Of a stretch of DNA of 20,999 nt, positions 14,418-20,999 are shown in pieces (the stretch's first letter is position 1; every line of letters begins with the position of its first letter). The stretch lies in contig JAKOSZ010000261.1 of the NCBI GenBank assembly GCA_029776555.1, positions 1 through 20,999 of the forward strand. The letters run 5' to 3'. The notes beneath the pieces are model-generated. The model worked only from the letters and a program-made list of their open reading frames with translations. It was not told where the DNA came from and ran no database searches. A program made the translations under genes and the position numbers. This stretch comes from Bacillota bacterium. Lineage in GTDB: Bacteria > Bacillota > Clostridia > Acetivibrionales > JAKOSZ01.

Positions 14418-15799
14418 CTTTAAGCTGCCGGCAGGTTATGGACGCGGTGGGCGGAGTACTGCTTTGCGGAAGCGAAGACACGGAGATCCGCGGGGTAAAG
14501 ACCGACTCCAGGAAAATTGAAGAGGGAGACCTTTTTATCCCCCTCAAAGGGGAAAGGTTTGACGGCCATGATTTTATCCTTGAATCGCTGAATTCGGGAG
14601 CGGCCGCCGCCCTGACCTGCAAGCCCATGGGACCTGTTCCCGGGAAAACGCTGATCCTGGTCAGTGATTCGCTGAAAGCCCTGGGCGACCTGGCCGCCTG
14701 GTACAGGTCCGGGTTTAAGTTCCCGCTGATAGGTGTAACGGGCAGCGTTGGGAAAACCGGCACAAAAGACATGATAGCGGCTGTTTTAAGCAGGAAATTC
14801 AAAGTGCTGAAAAACGAGGGCAACCTGAACAACGCCATCGGTTTGCCCTTAACCCTCTTTAACCTGGACCTTTCGCTGGGTGCCGCGGTGGTTGAGATGG
14901 GTATGAGCGGATTGGGGGAGATCAGTTACCTTACTTCAGTTGCCAGGCCCGATACGGCGGTTATTACCAATATAGGGGTGTCCCATATCGGGAAACTGGG
15001 TTCAAAGCTGAACATATTAAGGGCTAAGCTCGAAATCCTGGAGGGCTTGAAAAAAGACGGACCGGTCATGTTAAACGGGGACGATCACCTGCTGTACGGG
15101 CTTAAGGGTCTGCTCAGCCACCGGGCCGTGTTTTTCGGAACCAGGGAAGGCGTGGATTTAAGGGCCTGCAATATAAGGTCCATGGGAGAAAGGGGCGTAT
15201 CCTTCAGCCTCTGGTCCGGGGGGAGCCGGTGGGAAATAAGGGTGCCGGTGCCCGGGGCCCATAACGTATACACTGCCCTGGCGGCCATAGCCGTTGGGAT
15301 GGAGTTCGGCATGTCCCTCCAGGAGATGGCGGAGGGGATTGCAGGCTTTTCCCCGGGCAGCGGGCGGATGAATGTCTACACCAGGGGCGGGCTTAAAATC
15401 ATTGACGATACGTATAACGCCAGTCCCCAGTCGGCAAAGGCGGCAATAGACGTCCTTAAGGAAATGGGGCGGGAAGGGAACAGAACCCTTGCCATCCTGG
15501 GCGACATGCTGGAACTGGGAGAGTGGGCCGGCAGGGTCCACGAAGAACTGGGAAGATATGTGAGCGAAAGGGGCATTGACTGCGTCATTGCGGTGGGGAA
15601 AAACGCCGGGCTTATAGCCGACGGAGCCCGTGAAGCCGGGATGCCGCAGGACCGGGTGTTTCACTTTGAAGAAAAGGACGAGGCCTTAAAATTCCTCGGG
15701 GATTTTGTAAAAAGCGGAGACCTGGTGCTGGTAAAGGGCTCAAGGGGCATGAAAATGGAGAAAATAGTGGAGTACTTTTTAAGGGCGGCGAACAAATAG
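14411..15799 (+). CDS. murF: UDP-MurNAc-tripeptide:D-alanyl-D-alanine ligase
   Basis: Adds D-Ala-D-Ala to complete the pentapeptide precursor; 462 residues, family length. Seen: RGVKTDSRKIEEGDLFIPL (N-terminal domain), the ATP loop GSVGKTGTK (111-119), NEGNLNNAIGLPLTL, EMGMSGLGEI, DTYNASPQS in the C-terminal domain, and ILGDMLELG. In the ATP loop the residue after GKT is Gly, where most relatives have Thr or Ser; the lysine and first threonine are intact. The ATG overlaps the murE stop and lies seven bases after GGAGG (14399-14403), so the two are translationally coupled. Confidence 0.96.
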   Translation: MLTLSCRQVMDAVGGVLLCGSEDTEIRGVKTDSRKIEEGDLFIPLKGERFDGHDFILESLNSGAAAALTCKPMGPVPGKTLILVSDSLKALGDLAAWYRSGFKFPLIGVTGSVGKTGTKDMIAAVLSRKFKVLKNEGNLNNAIGLPLTLFNLDLSLGAAVVEMGMSGLGEISYLTSVARPDTAVITNIGVSHIGKLGSKLNILRAKLEILEGLKKDGPVMLNGDDHLLYGLKGLLSHRAVFFGTREGVDLRACNIRSMGERGVSFSLWSGGSRWEIRVPVPGAHNVYTALAAIAVGMEFGMSLQEMAEGIAGFSPGSGRMNVYTRGGLKIIDDTYNASPQSAKAAIDVLKEMGREGNRTLAILGDMLELGEWAGRVHEELGRYVSERGIDCVIAVGKNAGLIADGAREAGMPQDRVFHFEEKDEALKFLGDFVKSGDLVLVKGSRGMKMEKIVEYFLRAANK

Positions 15800-15839
15800 G
15801 GCGCCTGTTGGCTTAATTCACATAAGATGTAATAAGGAG

Positions 15840-15910
15840 ACCCGGGTGAAAATTTAAACAGAGACGGACCTGCCTTAAGGCTATAAGCCAGGTAATTTGC
15901 CCGGGTTTTA
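15840..15910 (+). terminator. Long structured element between murF and mraY, terminator-like
   Basis: ACCCGGG (15840-15846) pairs with CCCGGGT (15900-15906), extendable inward by about four pairs including wobbles. An inner hairpin (GGCT/AGCC) lies near 15880-15895, and the outer stem is followed by TTT (15907-15909). A good SD (AAGGAG, 15834-15839) precedes a three-codon reading frame GTG-AAA-ATT-TAA (15846-15857) that would overlap the left arm. It may be a weak terminator or attenuator ahead of mraY. Confidence 0.4.
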
Positions 15911-15931
15911 AAACACGTGAGGTGAAACGAC

Positions 15932-16906
15932 TTGGGGAAATTAATTAACGATTCACTGCAGGTGCTTGTTTTTACGGCCTCGTTTATACTGGCCATTTTC
16001 CTGGGGCCCGCTGTGATACCTGCCCTGGCAAAGATAAGGTTCAGGCAGGTGGTCAGGGACGACGGACCTGCCAGCCATTTAAAGAAGATGGGAACGCCCA
16101 CCATCGGGGGGATTATATTTTTAATACCGCTGACGGTAGTGTCGCTGATATATTCCCTTTATGACAGCAGGATACTGCCTGTCCTGCTGGCTACCCTGGG
16201 CTTTGGGGCCGTGGGTTTTATTGACGACTACCTGAAAGCCGCAAAGAGGAAAAAGGATGGCATGTCGGCAAGGCAGAAGATGCTGGGACTGCTGATTGTG
16301 GCCGCCGTTTTCACCGCCTATGTCGCCAACCGGGGAGACCTTGGGGTTGACGTGATGATACCCTTTATAGGGGTTGTCAGTTCCAGGTGGTTTTTTATGA
16401 TTTTCACGGTCTTTGTGTTCCTGGCCGTCACCAATGCCGTAAACCTGACCGACGGCCTGGACGGGCTTGCGGCCGGCATGAGCCTCATCATTATGATCTT
16501 TTTCACCGTGGTGGCAATGACCAGGGCCGAATGGAGCTATTTGAAGGTTTTCTGCGCCTCCCTTGCCGGCGGCTGCCTGGGCTTCCTGGCCTTTAACATG
16601 TACCCGGCCAGGGTTTTCATGGGAGACACGGGGTCATTGGCCCTGGGAGGGGCCATCGGGGCGGCGGCGGTGCTTATGAAGATGCCTTTTATCATACTGC
16701 TGGTGGGGGCTCTCTTTGTCATAGAAGCCCTGTCGGTAATGATACAGGTGCTGTATTTCAAAAAGACCGGCAGGAGGGTGTTCAAGATGGCTCCCATCCA
16801 CCACCACCTGGAACTGTCCGGGTGGAAGGAGACCAAAGTTGTAACGGTGTTCTGGCTTATTACCCTGGTTCTGTGCCTCACAGGCTTCTTCCTGTTGATG
16901 AGCTGA
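15932..16906 (+). CDS. mraY: Phospho-N-acetylmuramoyl-pentapeptide transferase
   Basis: Makes lipid I by moving phospho-MurNAc-pentapeptide to undecaprenyl phosphate on the inner membrane face; 324 residues, polytopic. Seen: DDGPASHLKKMGTPTIGGI (43-61), DDY (98-100), the nucleotide-binding NLTDGLDGLA (171-180), GDTGSLALGG (231-240), and the HHH loop (APIHHHLELSGW, His 290-292). Start TTG 15932, six bases after GAGGTGA (15919-15925). In most Firmicutes murD comes next; here the next gene is ftsW. Confidence 0.97.
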   Translation: MGKLINDSLQVLVFTASFILAIFLGPAVIPALAKIRFRQVVRDDGPASHLKKMGTPTIGGIIFLIPLTVVSLIYSLYDSRILPVLLATLGFGAVGFIDDYLKAAKRKKDGMSARQKMLGLLIVAAVFTAYVANRGDLGVDVMIPFIGVVSSRWFFMIFTVFVFLAVTNAVNLTDGLDGLAAGMSLIIMIFFTVVAMTRAEWSYLKVFCASLAGGCLGFLAFNMYPARVFMGDTGSLALGGAIGAAAVLMKMPFIILLVGALFVIEALSVMIQVLYFKKTGRRVFKMAPIHHHLELSGWKETKVVTVFWLITLVLCLTGFFLLMS

Positions 16907-16972
16907 CGGCGGGACTTTATAAATGGCATGCGGAAAATTTAAGTGGGAATACTTGTCCGCGGAGGTATTTGG

Positions 16973-18082
16973 ATGGCTTCGAAAAAGCCCTTTGACTTCT
17001 GGATACTCTTTACGGTGTTGATTCTCCTTGCCCTGGGGACCGTCATGGTTTTCAGCGCCGGAGCTCCTTATGCCTATAACTGGTTTAAGGGGGACACCTA
17101 CTTTTTCTTAAAAAAGCAGCTTAAGCTCCTGCCGGTAGGATTCGCTGCCATGCTGGTAACCATGAACATTGACTACCGGAAGTTTGGCAAGTGGTCCCCC
17201 ATTTTTCTGGTAATAAGCATTATCCTGATGGTGCTGGTCTTAATCCCTGGCATAGGCATTGAGTCCAAAGGGGCCAGAAGGTGGCTGGGAATAGGCGATT
17301 ACAGCTTTCAGCCCTCGGAGCTGGCCAAACTTTCCCTAGTACTCTTCTTTTCCTACAGCCTTTCCAGGAGGAGGGACCGGCTGGAGCGCTTTTTTAGCGG
17401 GCTTCTTCCCTATCTGCTTATACTGGCCGTGTTTGCCGTATTGCTTCTCTTGGAACCCCATAAGAGCTGTACCGCCATAGTGGGCATTGTGGCCTTTATA
17501 ATCCTTTTCTGCGCCGGGGCGAAAATCAGGCATTTTGTTCTCCTGGCGGCGCCGGCGGTGGCTGCCGTAGGGGTCATCATTGCCATGTCCGACTACAGCC
17601 GCCAGAGGATCCTGTCCTTTTTAAACCCTTCCGCCGATCCCCAGGGGGCCGGATGGCAGACCAGGCAGTCCCTGTACGCCATAGGTTCGGGAGGGCTTTT
17701 CGGAAGGGGAATAGGGAAGAGCCTGCAGAAGTACCTTTACATTCCTGAGCCCCACAATGACTTCATCCTCTCGGTTCTGGCTGAAGAACTGGGCTTTATC
17801 GGCGTGTTTACCGTCCTGGTGCTCTTCCTTATTTTTATATGGCGGGGGATAAAGGTGTCGCTGAACGCCCCTGATGTCCTTGGGAGTCTTACGGCGGCGG
17901 GCATAACCTCCCTTATAGCCGTGCAGGTGGTCATCAACGTGGCGGTGGTGACCGGTTCAATGCCCGTAACGGGAATACCTTTGCCCTTTTTCAGCTACGG
18001 GGGCACATCCCTGCTGTTTTTGATGAGCAGCGTCGGAATCCTGCTGAACATTTCCCGCTACGCCAACTATGAGCGAATATGA
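16973..18082 (+). CDS. ftsW: FtsW/SpoVE-type SEDS glycosyltransferase
   Basis: Septal glycan polymerase working with the class B PBP; polytopic membrane protein of 369 residues. Seen: KKPFDFWILFTVLILLALG (4-22) with VMVFSAG, GARRWLGIGDYSFQPSELAKL (100-120), QRILSFLNPSADPQGAGWQ, and EPHNDFILSVLAEELGFIG (catalytic-site Asp 263), the FtsW form of the loop. C-terminal TGIPLPFFSYGGTS is typical. Start ATG 16973 lies six bases after GGAGGT (16961-16966); an upstream in-frame GTG at 16943 adds ten unlikely residues and has no SD. It may act as FtsW, SpoVE or both. The stop lies against the murG SD. Confidence 0.95.
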   Translation: MASKKPFDFWILFTVLILLALGTVMVFSAGAPYAYNWFKGDTYFFLKKQLKLLPVGFAAMLVTMNIDYRKFGKWSPIFLVISIILMVLVLIPGIGIESKGARRWLGIGDYSFQPSELAKLSLVLFFSYSLSRRRDRLERFFSGLLPYLLILAVFAVLLLLEPHKSCTAIVGIVAFIILFCAGAKIRHFVLLAAPAVAAVGVIIAMSDYSRQRILSFLNPSADPQGAGWQTRQSLYAIGSGGLFGRGIGKSLQKYLYIPEPHNDFILSVLAEELGFIGVFTVLVLFLIFIWRGIKVSLNAPDVLGSLTAAGITSLIAVQVVINVAVVTGSMPVTGIPLPFFSYGGTSLLFLMSSVGILLNISRYANYERI

Positions 18083-18092
18083 GGTGTTGGAA

Positions 18093-19202
18093 ATGAGAGT
18101 TATTTTTGCCGGAGGTGGAACGGGAGGCCATATATACCCCGGGATAGCCCTGGCCAGGTATCTGAAAAAGGAAGACCCGAAGGCCGAGGTGCTCTTTGTG
18201 GGTACGGCCCGGGGCCTGGAAACAAAGATTGTTCCCATGGAAGGCTTTGACCTTAAGCTTATAAGGGTAAGGGCCTTTAAGCGGAAATTTTCCTTAGACA
18301 CCTTTAAAACCGTGGCCGAGATGTTTGTGGGCTTTGCAGAGGCGGGAAGGATTATTAAGGAGTTCAAACCCGACGTGGTGGTGGGCACCGGCGGATACGT
18401 CTGCGGGCCGGTGGTGATGAATGCGGTCCTTAAGGGGATACCTGCGGTCATTCACGAGCAGAACGCCTTCCCGGGGGTAACCAACAGGATACTCTCCCGC
18501 TTTGTGGATTCTACAGCCATAAGCTTCAAGGAGTCAAGAGAATATTTTAAAAACGCCAGGAAGGTGGTGTTCACGGGAAACCCGGTGAGGGGCGAAATGC
18601 TCAATGTCACCAGGGAAAAGGCCAGGGAGAAGCTCGGCATCGGCAGGGACGAGGCGCTGGTGGTGGTAGTGGGCGGAAGCCAGGGAGCGGCCGCCATAAA
18701 CAGCTGCGTTACCGAAATGCTTAAGAATTTTTATAAAGACGGGGACTGGAGCATGATTTTCTCCACGGGCAACGGCCAGTATGAGGTTGTTTTGGAGCAG
18801 CTTAAAGGTTTTAGCTGGGCTTCGGTGAAAGTGGTCCCCTATATTTTCGAAGCCGCAGAAACCTATGCCGCCGCCGACCTGGTTGTATGCAGGGGAGGGG
18901 CCATTACCAGCAGCGAGCTTACGGTCCTTGGCATACCTTCCATCATGATACCCCTCCCGGGGGCGGCCGCAAACCACCAGGAGCACAATGCCAGGGCCCT
19001 GGAGAAGGCGGGGGCTGCCGTTGTAATAACCGAGAATGACCTCAACGGCAAAGTGCTGTATATGCAGATAAAGAAGCTCCTAAAGGACAGGGAGCAGCTC
19101 AACAGGATGGCCAGGAAGGCGAAAGAGGCGGGAAACCCCTCGGCTGCGGAAAAGATAGCCGCCCTCATAAAGGAAGCCGCGTCAAAAAAGCAAAACGCTT
19201 AA
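18093..19202 (+). CDS. murG: UDP-GlcNAc:lipid I N-acetylglucosaminyltransferase
   Basis: Converts lipid I to lipid II on the cytoplasmic membrane face; 369 residues. Seen: the N-terminal glycine loop GGGTGGHIYPG (about 7-17), VVGTGGYVCGPV, HEQNAFPGVTNRIL, the second glycine loop GGSQGAAAIN, and the donor-binding CRGGAITSSEL with NHQEHNA. Start ATG 18093 (MRVIFAGGGTGGH) is the family start and lies six bases after GAGGTG (18081-18086); an ATG at 18069 inside ftsW adds eight residues and lacks an SD. A 243-base gap without a recognisable gene follows. Confidence 0.97.
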   Translation: MRVIFAGGGTGGHIYPGIALARYLKKEDPKAEVLFVGTARGLETKIVPMEGFDLKLIRVRAFKRKFSLDTFKTVAEMFVGFAEAGRIIKEFKPDVVVGTGGYVCGPVVMNAVLKGIPAVIHEQNAFPGVTNRILSRFVDSTAISFKESREYFKNARKVVFTGNPVRGEMLNVTREKAREKLGIGRDEALVVVVGGSQGAAAINSCVTEMLKNFYKDGDWSMIFSTGNGQYEVVLEQLKGFSWASVKVVPYIFEAAETYAAADLVVCRGGAITSSELTVLGIPSIMIPLPGAAANHQEHNARALEKAGAAVVITENDLNGKVLYMQIKKLLKDREQLNRMARKAKEAGNPSAAEKIAALIKEAASKKQNA

Positions 19203-19325
19203 TGCCGCATGGTATTAAAAGGCCTTGTGAAAGGGCAAACCCCGGGGGCCAAATCTGTGTTTGGGGTAAGAGGGCGGCGGGTATAACAACTTATAGAGCT
19301 GCCGGCGGCGCCAATCCCTTTAGGC

Positions 19326-19368
19326 GGGACAACCTTTCAGGGCCTGGGCGGGCCCTTGAAATTGTCCC
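19326..19368 (+). other. Long imperfect hairpin in the murG-murA gap
   Basis: GGGACAA (19326-19332) pairs with TTGTCCC (19362-19368), TTTCA (19335-19339) with TGAAA (19357-19361), and GGGCC (19340-19344) with GGCCC (19351-19355), one pair being G-C shifted by a single bulged T. This gives about 17 pairs with small bulges and a 6-base loop. The next bases (AAGTAACAAAATTTTATT) have no immediate U-tract, so a classic terminator is doubtful; a leader structure or repeat remnant is possible. The rest of 19203-19445 holds only GC-rich short inverted repeats and no gene I can support. Confidence 0.55.
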
Positions 19369-19385
19369 AAGTAACAAAATTTTAT
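19356..19385 (+). promoter_or_regulatory. Weak promoter candidate before murA
   Basis: TTGAAA (19356-19361), an 18-base spacer, TTTTAT (19380-19385). The -35 match is good and the -10 match mediocre. The -35 box would lie in the right arm of the hairpin at 19326-19368. Confidence 0.2.
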
Positions 19386-19390
19386 TCGGC

Positions 19391-19403
19391 ACCATAATAT
19401 GGT
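19391..19403 (+). promoter_or_regulatory. Operator-like inverted repeat upstream of murA
   Basis: ACCATA (19391-19396), A, TATGGT (19398-19403): two 6-base arms around one base. It lies just downstream of the promoter candidate, near the expected transcription start, and 43 bases before the murA ATG. It could bind a dimeric regulator, or occur by chance in AT-rich sequence. Confidence 0.3.
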
Positions 19404-19445
19404 ACTGTGTCTTGCATCAACTTTGTACCGGCGGAGGTGCCGAAT

Positions 19446-20714
19446 ATGGCAAAGATTATTGTTACAGGCGGACAAAAGCTGAAAGGGGAGTTAAGAGTAG
19501 AAGGCGCCAAGAATGCGGTGTTGCCCATTTTGGCCGCTACCATCTTAAACGGCGGCGTTAATGTCATAAAAAACTGCCCGCAGCTCAAAGACGTGGGCAT
19601 AATGCTGGAGATCCTGAAGAGGCTGGGTTGCAGGGCAGGCATGAAAAATGGCACAATAACGGTAGACTCTTCCACGCTGAACAGTACCGAAATACCGGCC
19701 GAGCTGGCCATGGAGATGAGGTCGTCCATAATACTCCTGGGCCCCCTGCTGGCCAGGTGCGGCAAAGTGACCATAAGTTACCCCGGCGGGTGTGAAATAG
19801 GCCCCAGGCCCATAGACCTCCACTTGAAGTCGCTGAAACTGATGGGAGCTAAGGTGCAGGATGTCCACAGGGGCTTCATATACGGCGAGGCCGAGACTTT
19901 AAACGGTTACGACATCCAGCTGGACTATCCCAGCGTGGGAGCTACGGAAAACATTATGCTGGCAGCTGTGTTTGCCGAAGGGGAAACATATATCCGCAAT
20001 GCCGCCAAGGAACCGGAAATAGTGGACTTGCAAAACTACCTGAGGAAAATGGGCGCCGACGTGCAAGGGGCAGGAACCAGTGTGATCAGGGTGGGCGGAA
20101 AGAAAAAGAAGCTTTGCGACGTTGAGCACCAGGTCATTCCTGACAGGATAGTGGCGGGTACATATATGGTAACGGCGGGCATAACCGGAGGACAGCTTCA
20201 TTTAAAGGATATTGTCCCGGAGCACCTGGGGGCTGTCATATACAACCTGAGGGACGCCGGCTGCCGAATAAACATTGAAAAGAACGCCCTGACAATTACT
20301 GGGCCTGCCAGGCCAAGGGCCCTGGACACGCTGCGCACTTTGCCCTATCCCGGCTTCCCTACGGATATGCAGGCCCAGATTGTGGCAATGCTGTCCATAG
20401 CCAGGGGGACCAGCGTAGTGGTTGAGACGGTGTTTGAGAACAGGTTCCAGTACGCCGAAGAACTGATAAAAATGGGGGCCAACATAAAGCTGCAGGGAAG
20501 GATAGCCGTGGTAAAAGGCGTGAGAGGCCTAACCGGCACTTTTGTAAACGCCAGGGATTTAAGGGGAGGAGCCGCCCTTGTTCTGGCGGGGCTTGCGGCC
20601 GACGGGGAGACGGTTATATCGGGCACGAAGCATATAGAAAGGGGCTATGAGAAAATAGAAGAAAGGCTTTCACAGGTGGGAGCCAATATAAGAAGAGTTG
20701 AAGACGGCCAATGA
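19446..20714 (+). CDS. murA: UDP-N-acetylglucosamine 1-carboxyvinyltransferase
   Basis: First committed step of peptidoglycan synthesis: transfers enolpyruvate from PEP to UDP-GlcNAc in the cytoplasm. 422 residues. Seen: GGQKLKGELRVEGAKNAVLP with the catalytic Lys22-Asn23, GGCEIGPRPIDLH with the PEP-site Cys116 (the residue attacked by fosfomycin, so the enzyme should be sensitive), and the C-terminal DLRGGAALVLAGLAADGET. Start ATG 19446 lies six bases after GGAGGTG (19433-19439); a longer frame to TTG 19407 has no SD. A murA directly after murG and before ftsQ is a known clostridial arrangement. Confidence 0.97.
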   Translation: MAKIIVTGGQKLKGELRVEGAKNAVLPILAATILNGGVNVIKNCPQLKDVGIMLEILKRLGCRAGMKNGTITVDSSTLNSTEIPAELAMEMRSSIILLGPLLARCGKVTISYPGGCEIGPRPIDLHLKSLKLMGAKVQDVHRGFIYGEAETLNGYDIQLDYPSVGATENIMLAAVFAEGETYIRNAAKEPEIVDLQNYLRKMGADVQGAGTSVIRVGGKKKKLCDVEHQVIPDRIVAGTYMVTAGITGGQLHLKDIVPEHLGAVIYNLRDAGCRINIEKNALTITGPARPRALDTLRTLPYPGFPTDMQAQIVAMLSIARGTSVVVETVFENRFQYAEELIKMGANIKLQGRIAVVKGVRGLTGTFVNARDLRGGAALVLAGLAADGETVISGTKHIERGYEKIEERLSQVGANIRRVEDGQ

Positions 20715-20747
20715 GGAAAAAAGCAAAGGGATAAAACGGGGAAAGCT

Positions 20748-20999
20748 ATGACAAAAGAAGATTTAAAAAAAGGACAAGGTGTTATGAAGGCTGAAAAACA
20801 GAAGAGGAGATATGTGGTAACAAAGGTTTTGATGCTTCTGGTGCTCTCTTTTTCTGTTTTAACCTCACTTGTCATGTCTCCGCTGTTTAATATAAAATCA
20901 ATAGAGATAGTGGGGCTTAAGCGCTATCCGGAAGCGGAAGTAATCGCGGCATCGGGTTTGACGCCGGGAAGCAGCGGTTTTAGGGAAATAGGCGGCAGC
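20748..20999 (+). CDS. ftsQ: FtsQ/DivIB cell division protein, N-terminal part (cut by window end)
   Basis: 84 codons are open to the last base. Seen: a short basic cytoplasmic tail (MTKEDLKKGQGVMKAEKQKR), one membrane helix (about residues 26-44, VLMLLVLSFSVLTSLVM), then the start of the POTRA domain, FNIKSIEIVGLKRYPEAEV followed by IAASGLTPG, a typical FtsQ/DivIB signature. ATG 20748 is preceded by GGGGA (20738-20742); a second in-frame ATG at 20784 is an alternative start. It forms the FtsQ-FtsL-DivIC (FtsB) complex with the ftsL product of this cluster. Confidence 0.88.
   Translation, partial: MTKEDLKKGQGVMKAEKQKRRYVVTKVLMLLVLSFSVLTSLVMSPLFNIKSIEIVGLKRYPEAEVIAASGLTPGSSGFREIGGS

Noticed and set aside
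15158..15664. 168-codon minus-strand frame opposite murF
   Set aside because: Antisense shadow; murF is intact with all family motifs.
19202..19561. 119-codon + strand frame between murG and murA
   Set aside because: No SD, runs deep into murA in another frame, no motif; it spans the hairpin and promoter region.

Overview
The window is a piece of a Gram-positive, low-to-mid GC Firmicute chromosome, most likely class Clostridia and possibly a thermophile. Supporting signs are purine-rich coding strands with heavy AGG/AGA arginine use, very strong Shine-Dalgarno (SD) sequences, frequent TTG starts, a meso-diaminopimelate-type MurE, and a class B PBP with two C-terminal PASTA domains in the mraZ-to-ftsQ (dcw) order. 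I cannot name the species. Every gene I can support is on the + strand.

Layout. (1) 1-1850 is the 3' three quarters of leuS, followed by a hairpin. (2) 1969-2883 is a conserved uncharacterised Rossmann-like protein with its own strong terminator. (3) 2931-3311 is a C/T-rich gene-free stretch that ends in a second intrinsic terminator and holds degenerate repeats. (4) 3312-8223 is a run of two M16 peptidase-family proteins (YmfF/YmfH type), lgt and rodA, closed by a terminator at 8260-8291. (5) A promoter and a four-box MraZ operator (8321-8392) start the dcw cluster: mraZ, rsmH, ftsL, class B PBP, murE, murF, mraY, ftsW, murG, murA and a 5' fragment of ftsQ/divIB that runs off the window.

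How the genes work together. MurA makes the first committed peptidoglycan precursor. MurE and MurF extend the stem peptide, MraY and MurG make lipid I and lipid II, and FtsW with the class B PBP (septal) and RodA (elongation) polymerise and crosslink. FtsL and FtsQ/DivIB organise the division complex. RsmH methylates 16S rRNA and MraZ controls the cluster. Lgt lipidates lipoproteins. No murD lies between mraY and ftsW, where it usually sits, and murB and murC are also absent from the window.

I found no exotic system: no CRISPR array, no insertion sequence, no tRNA or rRNA. The points most worth a second look are the rodA start (no ATG/GTG/TTG fits; a CTG after a good SD does), the gene-free stretch between two terminators, an intrinsic terminator inside the dcw cluster between ftsL and the PBP, structured gaps before mraY and murA, a short repeat shared by two intergenic gaps, and the missing murD.
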